Of a DNA stretch of 64,000 nt, positions 30,413 to 40,873 are shown piece by piece (positions within the stretch are counted from its first letter, which is position 1; every line of letters begins with the position of its first letter). Below the pieces are notes generated by a model, which saw nothing but the letters and a program-made list of their open reading frames with translations, was not told the origin of the DNA and ran no database searches. Source of the stretch: Budvicia aquatica DSM 5075 = ATCC 35567 (GTDB taxonomy: Bacteria; Pseudomonadota; Gammaproteobacteria; Enterobacterales; Enterobacteriaceae); the NCBI RefSeq assembly GCF_000427805.1, contig NZ_ATYS01000008.1, positions 62,333-126,332 on the forward strand. Direction: 5' to 3'. A program made the translations under genes and the position numbers.

Positions 30413-30464
30413 CAAATCGTTATTCAATCGATTGGGATAAGTCTATTTTAGCCCGCGCCTAAAA

Positions 30465-31013
30465 TTAAAAATAAGCAACAAAAGGCGTGGTATCCGGTGC
30501 TTTAACTTTAACTGGTTGCACTAACGGTGTGCCTAAATAGAGAAAACCAACAATCGTATCTTGCTCTCGACAGCCAAAGGCCTGCCGTACTATCTCATTT
30601 TCAGTCCAAAATCCGCTGCGCCAGATACCACCGAAGCCTTGAGATACCGCAGCCATTTGCATTGTCTGTACGGCACAACAGGCCGAAGCAACCTGCTCCC
30701 AAAGCGGAACTTTGTGCTCTTCGGTACAGTGGGCAACAACGGTAATAATCATCGGCGCACGTAAAGGCGCTTTTCTGGATTTGTCCTGAACAGCCTGATC
30801 CTGATTTTCATCTAATGCAGCCGCCAGCAATACCTCACCAAATCGGTCACGGGCTTCACCTTCAATGATGATAAAACGCCAAGGCTGAAGCGTGCCATGA
30901 TCCGGGGCACGCATCCCGGCACGAATAATGTTATCTAAGGCTTCACCTTTCGGTGCTGGCTCTGCTAAGCGTGAGGCTGAACGGCGATTTAGTAATAGCT
31001 CTAGCGCATCCAT
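30465..31013 (-). CDS. ydjA: Nitroreductase-family protein YdjA
   Basis: Small FMN-dependent NAD(P)H oxidoreductase of the nitroreductase family; natural substrate unknown. Conserved FMN-binding start [37 protein letters not shown] and the C-terminal [25 protein letters not shown] 31013 is selected (AGGAG seven bases upstream; E. coli begins MDALELL), giving 182 residues. Lies between selD and divergent sppA, the E. coli arrangement. Confidence 0.95.
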   Translation of the reverse strand: MDALELLLNRRSASRLAEPAPKGEALDNIIRAGMRAPDHGTLQPWRFIIIEGEARDRFGEVLLAAALDENQDQAVQDKSRKAPLRAPMIITVVAHCTEEHKVPLWEQVASACCAVQTMQMAAVSQGFGGIWRSGFWTENEIVRQAFGCREQDTIVGFLYLGTPLVQPVKVKAPDTTPFVAYF

Positions 31014-31170
31014 AATCATCTCCTGATAAATAAATATGCGTGTATTGTAAGTTAAATATTTGTAACAAGCACAAAAATAACGGCATCATATGGCTATTTA
31101 ACACTGACTTTTTTACCATCAACCTTTAGGATAAGCCTAATTATTATCAGGGCTCAAACACGGAGCAGAC

Positions 31171-33018
31171 ATGCAAGCACTATGGCGGTTCATTGCGAGC
31201 GTATTTAAGTGGGGCTGGCGGATACTTAATTTTATCCGTAATGCCGTTTTAAATTTCGCCTTTATTCTCTTTCTGTTGATAGGGTTAGGCATTTATGCAC
31301 AATTCCAACAGAGCACCATTCGCCCGGATACCGGGGCGTTACTGGTTAATTTAAGCGGTACTATTGTCGATACACCAAGTTCTGACAGTAAACTACGCCA
31401 GCTCGGGCAGGAACTGATCGGTGGCAACAAAGACGTACAGGAAAACTCCCTGTTCGAAATTGTTAAACAAATTCGCTATGCCAAAGATGACCCACAAATT
31501 AAGGGCATTGTGCTCTCTCTGAATAACTTTTTAGGTGCAGATCAACCCTCCCTGCGCTATATAGGCAAAGCACTAAAAGAATTTCGTGATGCAGGAAAAC
31601 CTATCTACGCCATTGGCGATAGCTATACCCAGAGCCAGTATTTCTTAGCCAGCTTTGCCAATAAGATTTACTTATCACCACAAGGCTCTGTCACATTGCA
31701 GGGTATTGCTACCAATAATCTTTACTACAAGTCATTATTGGAAAAGCTAAAGGTCACAACTAATATCTTCCGCGTTGGTACCTATAAATCGGCCGTTGAG
31801 CCAATGATTCGTGATGATATGTCTCCCGAAGCCCGTAAAGCAGATAGCCGCTGGTTAAACACTCTTTGGTCAAATTACCTGACTGATGTTGCCGCTAACC
31901 GCAATATCTCTACGGCAGAACTATATCCGGATATGGATCAGTTGCTTAAGCAGCTAAAAGCCAACGATGGTGATACGGCCAGCCTGGCGTTAAAAAATAA
32001 GCTGGTTGATCAACTGGCCTCTCGCCCGTCGGTAGAAAAGCAAATGACCGAATTTTTTGGCTGGGATGAGAAGAACAAAAATTTCAATCTCACCAGTATT
32101 TATAACTATCCAGTTCCTGAGCCTGAAAATAAAGATCTTGAGCCATCTGAAATAGCGGTTGTCTTTGCCGTTGGCGCTATTGTTGATGGCCCTGAAATGC
32201 CGGGAATGGTTGGCGGAGACACCACGGCAAAACAACTGCGTGATGCCCGTCTGAATAAAAATGTGAAGGCCATTGTATTAAGAGTTAATAGTCCCGGCGG
32301 TAGCGTTAGCGCTTCAGAATTAATTCGTACTGAAGTTCAGGCGTTAAAAGATGAAGGTAAACCGGTTGTTGTATCAATGGGAGGGCTGGCTGCCTCTGGC
32401 GGATACTGGATATCAACCCCCGCTGATTATATCGTTGCCAGCCCGAGTACGCTGACCGGCTCCATCGGTATTTTTGGTGTCATTAATACCTTCGAAAACT
32501 CTTTGGGAGCCATTGGGGTTCATACTGACGGCGTTTCGACCTCACCACTTGCCGAAGCGACAATTACCAAAGCCCTGCCCGAACAGTTCTCTCAAATGAT
32601 GCAACTGACCATTGAGCGAGGCTATAAAACCTTTATCAATCTGGTTGCTAAATCACGGAATAAAACGCCAGAACAGGTCGATAGCATTGCACAAGGTCGA
32701 GTCTGGATTGGCTCCGATGCTAAAAATAATGGATTGGTAGATGAATTAGGTGATTTTGATGATGCAGTAAAGAAAGCCGCTGAATTAGCCAAACTGGATA
32801 AATACCAAATAAATTGGATCAGGGGCGAACCAACCCTGAGTGAAATATTATTTGGCCAAGTTTCTGTTCAGTCAATGTTACCTGATGCGGTAAGCGCGTT
32901 ATTACCTGCCCCGCTTCGTCAGGTCGCTAGTGATATTCAAAAGCAGCCCGGTTTCTTTAATAATATGAACGATCCCGGCCACCGCTATATCTATTGCTTA
33001 AGTTGTAGCTATAACTAA
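31171..33018 (+). CDS. sppA: Signal peptide peptidase SppA (protease IV)
   Basis: Inner-membrane serine protease that degrades cleaved signal peptides. One N-terminal membrane anchor (about residues 22-45, NAVLNFAFILFLLIGLGIYA), then two tandem S49 domains; the catalytic Lys is in FRVGTYKSAVEPM and the catalytic Ser in SMGGLAASGGYWISTPADY, with NSPGGSVSASELIRTEV preceding. 615 residues versus 618. Followed by its own terminator; ansA is next as in E. coli. Confidence 0.97.
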   Translation: MQALWRFIASVFKWGWRILNFIRNAVLNFAFILFLLIGLGIYAQFQQSTIRPDTGALLVNLSGTIVDTPSSDSKLRQLGQELIGGNKDVQENSLFEIVKQIRYAKDDPQIKGIVLSLNNFLGADQPSLRYIGKALKEFRDAGKPIYAIGDSYTQSQYFLASFANKIYLSPQGSVTLQGIATNNLYYKSLLEKLKVTTNIFRVGTYKSAVEPMIRDDMSPEARKADSRWLNTLWSNYLTDVAANRNISTAELYPDMDQLLKQLKANDGDTASLALKNKLVDQLASRPSVEKQMTEFFGWDEKNKNFNLTSIYNYPVPEPENKDLEPSEIAVVFAVGAIVDGPEMPGMVGGDTTAKQLRDARLNKNVKAIVLRVNSPGGSVSASELIRTEVQALKDEGKPVVVSMGGLAASGGYWISTPADYIVASPSTLTGSIGIFGVINTFENSLGAIGVHTDGVSTSPLAEATITKALPEQFSQMMQLTIERGYKTFINLVAKSRNKTPEQVDSIAQGRVWIGSDAKNNGLVDELGDFDDAVKKAAELAKLDKYQINWIRGEPTLSEILFGQVSVQSMLPDAVSALLPAPLRQVASDIQKQPGFFNNMNDPGHRYIYCLSCSYN

Positions 33019-33048
33019 TAGGCTTAAATACCATTAAGTCAATCGTCA

Positions 33049-33072
33049 AAGCCCGGCCACAAGCCGGGCTTA
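33049..33072 (+). terminator. sppA terminator
   Basis: AAGCCCGGC / GCCGGGCTT stem with a 5-6 nt loop and following TATTT, 30 bp after the sppA stop. Confidence 0.8.
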
Positions 33073-33160
33073 TTTATGCCCGACAGATACATATTAATCA
33101 CCTGCCTATTTCCCTATAATCGTTGTCATCTCCGATCGTTGATCTGGTACTTATACAAAA

Positions 33161-34177
33161 ATGAAAAAGAAAGTTATCTATATCTCCTATACCGGCGGCA
33201 CCATTGGCATGCAGCGGTCCGATCACGGCTATATCCCTGTATCAGGCCATTTGCAGAAGCAACTGGCAAACATGCCTGAGTTTCATCGTGAAGAAATGCC
33301 TGACTTTGTGATTCATGAATACCAGCCGCTAATCGACTCCTCGGATATGACGCCACAAGACTGGCAATATATCGCCGACGATATTAAGAAAAATTATCAT
33401 CAATATGATGGCTTCGTCATTCTTCATGGTACAGATACCATGGCATTCACCTCATCTGCGTTGTCTTTTATGTTGGATAATCTGGATAAGCCGGTGATTG
33501 TAACGGGTTCACAAATTCCTTTAGCTGAACTAAGGTCTGATGGGCAAACCAATTTGTTGAATGCACTCTACATTGCTGCAAATTATCCAATCAATGAAGT
33601 TTGCCTGTTCTTCAATAACAAACTATTTCGCGGTAACCGCACCAGCAAGGTCCATGCGGATGGTTTCGAAGCATTTTCTTCACCAAACTATCCTCCGTTG
33701 CTTGAAGCCGGGATTCACATTCGCCGGTTATCTCCGCCAGATCCATTTCCCTGCACCGGCGAGTTTTATGTGCATAATATTGCGCCTCAGCCTATCGGTG
33801 TTGTCACTGTTTACCCCGGCATCTCAGCAGAAATGATCCGTAACTTTTTACTTCAACCCGTCAGAGCATTAATTCTGCGCTCTTATGGTGTTGGTAATGC
33901 ACCTCAGGATCCTGCATTACTCAAAGAGCTGCGCAATGCCTCAGAACGGGACATTATTGTGATTAACCTGACACAATGTTTATCCGGGCGGGTTAACATG
34001 GATGGCTATGCCACCGGTAATGCACTGGCACAGGCCGGAGTCATCAGCGGGTTTGATATGACCGTTGAAGCTGCGTTAACTAAGCTACATTTTTTACTCA
34101 GTTCAAACTTACCGGCCAATGAAATTCGAAAGCTGATGCAGAAAAACCTTCGGGGTGAACTGACTGAGAATGAATAA
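33161..34177 (+). CDS. ansA: Cytoplasmic L-asparaginase I
   Basis: Hydrolyses asparagine to aspartate and ammonia in the cytoplasm (low-affinity type I). N-terminal catalytic Thr in YISYTGGTIGMQRS and second catalytic motif GFVILHGTDTMAFTSSALSF. 338 residues, as in E. coli. No signal peptide, which separates it from periplasmic AnsB. pncA begins 17 bp after its stop, so the two are co-transcribed. Confidence 0.97.
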   Translation: MKKKVIYISYTGGTIGMQRSDHGYIPVSGHLQKQLANMPEFHREEMPDFVIHEYQPLIDSSDMTPQDWQYIADDIKKNYHQYDGFVILHGTDTMAFTSSALSFMLDNLDKPVIVTGSQIPLAELRSDGQTNLLNALYIAANYPINEVCLFFNNKLFRGNRTSKVHADGFEAFSSPNYPPLLEAGIHIRRLSPPDPFPCTGEFYVHNIAPQPIGVVTVYPGISAEMIRNFLLQPVRALILRSYGVGNAPQDPALLKELRNASERDIIVINLTQCLSGRVNMDGYATGNALAQAGVISGFDMTVEAALTKLHFLLSSNLPANEIRKLMQKNLRGELTENE

Positions 34178-34194
34178 TCCGCTGAGAAATAACC

Positions 34195-34818
34195 ATGAAT
34201 AACGCACTATTATTAGTCGACTTACAAAATGACTTTTGTTTTAACGGGGCGCTTGCCGTTCCTGAGGGCGACGAGGTTATCAAGGTAGCTAATCAGGCTA
34301 TTCATAACTTCAGGCGCCGCAACCAGCCGATTATCGCCAGCCTGGACTGGCATCCGGCCAATCATAAAAGCTTTGCCGTCAACTCAGGTACTCAAGTCGG
34401 TGAATCCGGTATATTAAACGGATTACCTCAGGTTTGGTGGCCTGTACACTGCGTCGAAAAAACACAGGGGGCAATGTTGCATCAACAGCTGGAAAAAGAG
34501 TATATCAACAAGCTCTTTGTCAAAGGCTGTGACTGTGATGTTGATAGCTATAGTGCTTTCTTTGACAACGGTAAACAAAACTCTACCGGGCTTAATGAGT
34601 GGTTATCCGGCCAGAAAATAGAACGTCTGACTATTTTAGGATTAGCCACTGATTACTGCGTAAAATATACCGTACTTGACGGGCTTCGCCTTGGATATGC
34701 GGTAGACGTTGTTATAGATGGCTGTAGAGGCGTTAATCTGCGACCGAATGACAGCAATAACGCGCTGCTCGAAATGCAAGCAGAGGGCGCGAGATTGCTC
34801 AAGCTGGAAGAGATTTAG
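34195..34818 (+). CDS. pncA: Nicotinamidase (also pyrazinamidase)
   Basis: Deamidates nicotinamide to nicotinate for NAD salvage; its product feeds PncB, encoded at 55.1 kb. Catalytic triad visible: Asp in LLVDLQNDFCFNG, Lys in LFVKGCDCDVDSYSAF, Cys in GLATDYCVKYTVLDGL; metal ligands in SLDWHPANHKSF. 207 residues, typical. Second gene of ansA-pncA; convergent with msrB. Confidence 0.96.
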   Translation: MNNALLLVDLQNDFCFNGALAVPEGDEVIKVANQAIHNFRRRNQPIIASLDWHPANHKSFAVNSGTQVGESGILNGLPQVWWPVHCVEKTQGAMLHQQLEKEYINKLFVKGCDCDVDSYSAFFDNGKQNSTGLNEWLSGQKIERLTILGLATDYCVKYTVLDGLRLGYAVDVVIDGCRGVNLRPNDSNNALLEMQAEGARLLKLEEI

Positions 34819-34882
34819 GCCTGATTATTGTTATATCGCCCAACCAAAGCTGAATCGATTTTGTTAATATTCAGATACAAAA

Positions 34883-35290
34883 TTAACCGGCGTTTTTTTC
34901 GCCGGTTTGTTCATCAACAAACTGCATGGATGCCGAGTTAATACAGTAGCGTTTTCCTGTTGGCGGCGGGCCATCGGGGAAAACGTGCCCTAAATGAGCA
35001 TCACACTGATTACAGACTATTTCTACTCTATGCATATTATGAGAATAATCATCAATATAGCGTACGGCTTCAGGGGTAATTGCTTCAAAGAAACTCGGCC
35101 ATCCGCAGCCGGAATCAAATTTAGTATCTGAATAAAAAAGTGCAGAATCACAGCATATACAGCGATAAGTTCCTAAGCGTTTATTATGTAGTAACTTTCC
35201 GGTATAAGGGGCCTCAGTTCCCCGCTGCTGAGTAACAAATTTCTGAATGTCAGATAAGTTATTATTTTTATTATTCAATGAATTAGACAT
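34883..35290 (-). CDS. msrB: Peptide methionine (R)-S-oxide reductase
   Basis: Repairs methionine-R-sulfoxide in proteins using thioredoxin. Two CxxC zinc pairs ([11 protein letters not shown] and [16 protein letters not shown]) and the catalytic Cys in [14 protein letters not shown]. 135 residues against 137 in E. coli. The N-terminal stretch [13 protein letters not shown] is low-complexity Asn-rich. Divergent from gapA as in E. coli; yeaC, its usual E. coli neighbour, is not here. Confidence 0.96.
   Translation of the reverse strand: MSNSLNNKNNNLSDIQKFVTQQRGTEAPYTGKLLHNKRLGTYRCICCDSALFYSDTKFDSGCGWPSFFEAITPEAVRYIDDYSHNMHRVEIVCNQCDAHLGHVFPDGPPPTGKRYCINSASMQFVDEQTGEKNAG
34884..34907. terminator. 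pncA/msrB convergent hairpin
   Basis: AACCGGCG-TTTTTTT-CGCCGGTT stem-loop that overlaps the msrB stop codon and last codons, followed by TGTTC on the plus strand. Probable terminator of ansA-pncA. Confidence 0.6.
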
Positions 35291-35569
35291 TAATTATTTC
35301 CTCAATCTAAAAACCAGTATTTATCCCCATCACCTTGCCGATTATAACAATATATTAACAATAATATTAGGTAATTTGTGTGAAATTGAGCAACTAATGC
35401 GGACTAAAAACCAATAATTACCCTATTGAACATGAAAGTGGTTATAATTAGTGAATCGGTACTCGATAAGGCGCCAAAAAAGAACAAAAAACCAACAGTA
35501 ACAGGTATTGTATTGATTAGAATTTGGTATCTATTTTGTGATTCTCGACAATAATTGACACGATTCCGC

Positions 35570-35597
35570 TTGACGTTTTGCAAGGTTTTTGTAATTT
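35570..35597 (+). promoter_or_regulatory. gapA promoter (P1-like)
   Basis: -35 TTGACG (35570-35575), 16-bp spacer and -10 TAATTT (35592-35597). The stretch AAGGTTTTTGTAATTTTACAGGC and the leader TTCACTAACAAACAAGCTGGTGG before the start codon match the E. coli gapA P1 region as remembered. A TTGACA word lies 15 bp further upstream. The rest of 35291-35652 has no gene. Confidence 0.75.
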
Positions 35598-35631
35598 TAC
35601 AGGCAGGTATGAAACTCACTTCATTCACTAA

Positions 35632-36648
<1,017 letters not shown>

Positions 36649-36672
36649 GATGTCGGATAAATTCTGATCGAC

Positions 36673-36700
36673 AAGGGCAGCTTATAAGCTGCCCTTTTTT
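36673..36700 (+). terminator. gapA terminator
   Basis: AAGGGCAGCTTATAAGCTGCCCTT, a near-perfect palindrome followed by TTTT, 25 bp after the gapA stop. Confidence 0.92.
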
Positions 36701-36726
36701 ATTGGTAGCATGTCATCAGCACGTTA

Positions 36727-36827
36727 TATACCTCTCATCATTCAAGGTATTGAATAAATCGGCCATAGGCACTACAAAGGGCCTAATAACGCAGCCAACA
36801 AACCTGCAACTTGAAGTATGATAGGTA
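36727..36827. repeat. Degenerate ERIC-like element before yeaD
   Basis: Starts TATACCTCTCATCATTCAAG and ends GCAACTTGAAGTATGATAGGTA, inverted ends characteristic of ERIC (TATACCCGTCATACTTCAAG type). About 101 bp with an eroded centre that still contains GCAGCCAACAAACCTGCAAC. Confidence 0.65.
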
Positions 36828-36867
36828 AACTGTCTGTAATTATGGATAACTAAAAGGCTAACTAGAT

Positions 36868-37749
36868 ATGTCAGATATTCTGTTTTCTTTACCCGTTGAA
36901 CAACAAATTACGCCCTGCCTGACCTTATGTAAAAAAGACGAATTGCCAGTCATCGTTATTAATCATCCTAAAGCTAAAGGCGCTATCTCACTGCAAGGTG
37001 CTCATGTGCTGTCATGGCAGCCTGAAGGTGAGAAGCCGGTATTATGGCTTAGCCCTGAGAGCAATTTTAAACAGGGCGTTGCTATTCGTGGCGGCATTCC
37101 AATATGCTGGCCGTGGTTCGGAAAAGCCGGCGATCCGATGCACGGATTTGCCCGAAATCAGCTATGGCAGTTAATTGCACATGATGAAAATGATGAATGC
37201 GTGTGGCTGACTTTTTCTTTAGAAGATAATGAACAAACCAGAATATTATGGCCTCATTCATTTAGTTTAATAGCCCGGATAAAGATGGGAGAAACTTGTG
37301 AGATTGAATTAGAATCGCACGGGGATTATTCCTTCACCAGCGCCCTTCACACTTATCTGAATATTGGTGATATCGATCAGATTTCCGTATCAGGTCTGGG
37401 CCCTAACTATCTGGATAAAGTCGTTGGCGGCGAACATACAACAGCGGACAAAAAGCTTACCTTCAGCGGCCTGATTGATCGTATATACACCCAACCAGAA
37501 TCATTTAGTGTGATTGCCGATCCGGCCAATCAACGTTCGATTGAAATTCATCACAAAAATGCCAGCGATGCCGTTGCCTGGAATCCAGGTGCAGAAGTCG
37601 CTAAAGGCATGGCAGATATGCCTGACGATGGCTATAAAACGATGGTATGCGTAGAAACGGCTTATGTAACCAATGCTCGCACCGTTACCAACGATAAGCC
37701 ACAGTTTTTATCCGCAACTATCCGTTGCCATAAGAATGAACAAAAATAA
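36868..37749 (+). CDS. yeaD: D-hexose-6-phosphate mutarotase YeaD
   Basis: Aldose-1-epimerase-fold enzyme that interconverts alpha and beta anomers of hexose-6-phosphates. Conserved blocks GAISLQGAHVLSWQPEGEK, IRGGIPICWPWFG, HGFARNQLW and the catalytic Glu region MVCVETAYV. 293 residues, near the E. coli length of 294. Downstream of gapA as in E. coli, which links it to glycolytic flux. Convergent with mipA. Confidence 0.94.
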   Translation: MSDILFSLPVEQQITPCLTLCKKDELPVIVINHPKAKGAISLQGAHVLSWQPEGEKPVLWLSPESNFKQGVAIRGGIPICWPWFGKAGDPMHGFARNQLWQLIAHDENDECVWLTFSLEDNEQTRILWPHSFSLIARIKMGETCEIELESHGDYSFTSALHTYLNIGDIDQISVSGLGPNYLDKVVGGEHTTADKKLTFSGLIDRIYTQPESFSVIADPANQRSIEIHHKNASDAVAWNPGAEVAKGMADMPDDGYKTMVCVETAYVTNARTVTNDKPQFLSATIRCHKNEQK

Positions 37750-37778
37750 CCGCTTGAAGTACCCGTTTTAATCTCAAT

Positions 37779-37817
37779 AAAAATGCCGACTCAGTTAAAT
37801 CTGGTCGGCATTTTTTT
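37779..37817. terminator. Bidirectional yeaD/mipA terminator
   Basis: AAAAATGCCGAC / GTCGGCATTTTT, a 12-bp perfect stem with T-runs on both sides between the convergent genes. Confidence 0.9.
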
Positions 37818-37854
37818 AAAACGTTAAAGCCTAGCTGAACCGATAAAAAGTCGC

Positions 37855-38610
37855 TTAGAAAGTATAGGTAATACCTGTCGCAATAATAGCAGAGTAAGAA
37901 CGATCAACCATTGGGCTGTCTTTTACTTCGCTGTCTAAACGAACATAACGACCGGAGGCAAAAGCATTCCAGTTTTCATTCAGCTTATAGTTAGCAGTCA
38001 ATTCCATATACGGAGACCAGCTGCTGCTTGCATCATAACGGTCTAAGCCGCTACGGCGAGATTCATTACTGGATATACCATAATAATAATCGTTGAAGTT
38101 GCTGCTATACCAGCCGGCACCGACTCCCGGTGTCAGTCTGAGGTCGTTTAACTGGAACGAATATAAATAAGCCGCATCAGCATACAGGCCATTACTGGTA
38201 TTCAGCATATCGGCAGAAAGAGAAGTACGGATAATACCCCAATCAGCCATATGCTTGTAGCTGACGCCCCCCATCATGGTAGAGCGGCGTTTATCCAACT
38301 GCTTCATTTGATGATCGTCACTCTTACTAGGGCGAAAGTGTAACGGTGAATAAAAAAGATTCAGAGCCAGCTGATTCTCTTTATCATTCCACAAATAAGC
38401 ACCCGCTCCCGGTCCGCGAATAAAGAAAGTATCGCCTTCATAGCTAATTATAGGAAACGGTAATACTTCATTATCAACGCCTTTATAAGGGAATAACTCA
38501 AATGCAGCGCTTGCTCCCAGAGTCCATGTATTGTCGGCAGCATTCACTACCGGAGCTACCAAAGCGGAGCTTAAAAAACAGGTACCCAATATAATTTTAT
38601 TTAACTTCAT
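37855..38610 (-). CDS. mipA: MltA-interacting outer membrane protein MipA
   Basis: Outer-membrane beta-barrel scaffold that connects the lytic transglycosylase MltA to PBP1B in E. coli. ATG 38610 opens a signal peptide MKLNKIILGTCFLSSALVAP cleaved after VVNA; a longer frame would put seven residues before it. MipA family motifs WTLGASAAFELFPYKGVDN and PFPIISYEGDTFFIRG are visible and the protein ends in the barrel-type IIATGITYTF. 251 residues versus 248. Next to yeaD as in E. coli, but pqiC follows on the same strand, which is not the E. coli order. Confidence 0.94.
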   Translation of the reverse strand: MKLNKIILGTCFLSSALVAPVVNAADNTWTLGASAAFELFPYKGVDNEVLPFPIISYEGDTFFIRGPGAGAYLWNDKENQLALNLFYSPLHFRPSKSDDHQMKQLDKRRSTMMGGVSYKHMADWGIIRTSLSADMLNTSNGLYADAAYLYSFQLNDLRLTPGVGAGWYSSNFNDYYYGISSNESRRSGLDRYDASSSWSPYMELTANYKLNENWNAFASGRYVRLDSEVKDSPMVDRSYSAIIATGITYTF

Positions 38611-38681
38611 TAATGTTAAAACCTCTTTCATATATAGCTTTCATCTAAACCACAACGGCCAAATTCTATAAGTTTTTCAAC

Positions 38682-39248
38682 TCAATTTTTTAGTGCATTA
38701 GCAATATCAACAGACTCTTTGTGCCAAGCATTTGCCAGTGAATAGACTAGCTCGTCATATCCATCTTTTTGCAGAGGCGCCTCTATATTAAATGGACGAC
38801 GAATTATTTTATTATCACTTTGTAGCATCCAGTAACCACTGACAATCGCGTATCCGTCATATCGTCCTTGGAATCCAGTCACTGTCACGCGTAATACGTC
38901 GGCGTCATGGCCGCTAACCAACTGCCCGGAAACCACTCGTCCGGGTAGAAGAACGCTAAGATTATCGGTTAGCGCCTGCTTTAGCTGCTGGTCCAAACTA
39001 CTTCCCCAAAGATTATTCTTTGCAACGGTATATTTGACATCGCTGGTTTGAAAAGCGATCCCCGGACCGCTAAGAAAATCAGCAACAGTTACGCTTTCAA
39101 TCCATAGCTGCTTTCCGGCGCTAAGGTGCACGGCCTGTGCGTTATTGCTTTGAGCAGCAACGGGTGGCAGCTGATAGTAAGAGACTTCACTCTGACTACT
39201 ACAGGCGCTTAATAACAGTGCAATAACGGCAATATTCCATTTCATCAT
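38682..39248 (-). CDS. pqiC: PqiC lipoprotein
   Basis: Outer-membrane lipoprotein of the Pqi lipid-transport system, anchoring the PqiB tunnel. Signal peptide with lipobox LLSAC near residue 16 (IAVIALLLSACSSQ); ABC-type auxiliary lipoprotein (DUF330) fold follows with YYQLPP and VSGYWMLQSDN. 188 residues. The start overlaps the pqiB TGA within ATGATG, so it is translationally coupled. Last gene of pqiABC. Confidence 0.93.
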   Translation of the reverse strand: MMKWNIAVIALLLSACSSQSEVSYYQLPPVAAQSNNAQAVHLSAGKQLWIESVTVADFLSGPGIAFQTSDVKYTVAKNNLWGSSLDQQLKQALTDNLSVLLPGRVVSGQLVSGHDADVLRVTVTGFQGRYDGYAIVSGYWMLQSDNKIIRRPFNIEAPLQKDGYDELVYSLANAWHKESVDIANALKN

Positions 39249-40873
39249 TTATTGGCCTTCTTCGGCTGAGGATCGTTAGCACTCGGTGCTTCAAACACCA
39301 GCGCATTACTCTTCTGATTCAATTTTTGTAATATCGGTTGCAACTCACGCATAACCTGATCGAGTCGCTGCATATCAGACACCATGTTGCTATATGCGGT
39401 AGAACCCGGCTGGAAACCTTTCAGACTACGGTTTAGCTCTTCCAGAGTTTTTTGCATATCTTTTGGCAAGTTGTTTACTTCTTTACTGGCCAGAATGGTA
39501 TTCAAATTATTCATCATACTACGCGTTTCTTTTAGCGTCTGGGTCATCTCTGCCAGCATGGGTTCAACCGGCAGGTTATTAACTTTGTCCAACGTTTCTA
39601 ACAAGCGTTTTTGAACCTCAGCCAGACCGCTACTAACCGTCGGTATTAACGGATAGTCATAGACTTTTTTCGGTCCGTTCCACGGTTTAGCATCCGGATA
39701 AAAATCCAGATCGACATACAGCGCTCCGGTCAGTAAGTTACCGGACTTCAACGATGCTCTCAGACCATTATTTTGAGCTTCAATAAGGTGACTTTTAATA
39801 TCAAAATCTTTACCAAAGCGGTTCTGTATCCTATCAGGCTCAATTCGAGCCAATACGGGCACATGATAATTAATAGATCCCTTATCATTACTTTTCAGCT
39901 CAGGCATAAAGAAAGGCACTTCAGAAACGGTACCAATCCTTACGCCACGAAACTCAATCGGAGCTCCGGGTTGCAGGCCTCGAATAGAATCTTTAAAGAA
40001 TAAAACGAAGTCATCATGTCGTGTAAACAGAGATTCTTGGATGCTTTTCTGATCGGAATAGAGTTCAAACTCTTCGAAATCTTTTACCGCGTCCCCCACT
40101 GACCAGCCATCCGGTAAATCAAAGCTCACACCGCCGGAAATCAAGGTTTCCAGAGAAGCCATTTCAACCCTGACCCCTTGAGAGGACATATCAAAAGCAA
40201 CGCCACTATCCTGCCAAAAGCGCACATTACTCGATACCAGACCACGATAAATATCCATGATAAATAACTGATAGCGCATAACGCGATCTTTCGGATCAAA
40301 CTCACTGCTTTCAACTGTACCCACGCGGAATCCGCGGAATAAAACAGGATCTCCGGCATTCAGCCTATTGGGTTGCTTACTCTCTAAAGCAATGCGTAAT
40401 CCTTTGGTATCTGCGGAGGCCAAAGGCGCGCTATCTTGCAGCGTAAATGTGGTTTCAGCCGTTTTATTATGGCCGGGTAATAACTCAATATATGCGCCGG
40501 ATAATAAGGTATTTAAGCCTGAGATGCCTTCGCGCCCTATCTGAGGTTTTACTACCCAGAAAACGGTATCTTTATTCAGTAGCTTATCCATATCATCATG
40601 CAAACGGGCTTTGATAATAACCTGTTTTAGATCTTCACTAAGGCTGACTGATTCAACCTTGCCGATATCAACATTTCGGCTTTTTATGGCCGTTTTTCCA
40701 CCTTCAATACCCTCTGCATTAACAGTGACTAAGGTCACTAACGGACCCTGAGTACTAAAGTGATAGAAAAGAATCCACGCGCCGATTAACACCGTCACAA
40801 TCGGTATAATCCACACTGGCGACCAGCGTTTTATCGCCTCAATTTTTGCAACGTCCTGATTATTGTCCTGCAC
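39245..40873 (-). CDS. pqiB: PqiB, MCE-domain lipid transport protein
   Basis: Periplasm-spanning protein with one N-terminal membrane helix (WSPVWIIPIVTVLIGAWILF) and three MCE domains that stack as rings ending in a coiled-coil needle; moves phospholipids or hydrophobic compounds between membranes. Repeated MCE hallmarks are visible: TAIKSRNVDIGKVESV, PVLFRGFRVGTVESSEF and PIEFRGVRIGTVSEVPFF, then a helical C-terminus. GTG 40873 is the likely start because AGGAG precedes it by 7 bases; this gives 542 residues (E. coli 546) and a 14-bp overlap with pqiA. Confidence 0.95.
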   Translation of the reverse strand: MQDNNQDVAKIEAIKRWSPVWIIPIVTVLIGAWILFYHFSTQGPLVTLVTVNAEGIEGGKTAIKSRNVDIGKVESVSLSEDLKQVIIKARLHDDMDKLLNKDTVFWVVKPQIGREGISGLNTLLSGAYIELLPGHNKTAETTFTLQDSAPLASADTKGLRIALESKQPNRLNAGDPVLFRGFRVGTVESSEFDPKDRVMRYQLFIMDIYRGLVSSNVRFWQDSGVAFDMSSQGVRVEMASLETLISGGVSFDLPDGWSVGDAVKDFEEFELYSDQKSIQESLFTRHDDFVLFFKDSIRGLQPGAPIEFRGVRIGTVSEVPFFMPELKSNDKGSINYHVPVLARIEPDRIQNRFGKDFDIKSHLIEAQNNGLRASLKSGNLLTGALYVDLDFYPDAKPWNGPKKVYDYPLIPTVSSGLAEVQKRLLETLDKVNNLPVEPMLAEMTQTLKETRSMMNNLNTILASKEVNNLPKDMQKTLEELNRSLKGFQPGSTAYSNMVSDMQRLDQVMRELQPILQKLNQKSNALVFEAPSANDPQPKKANK

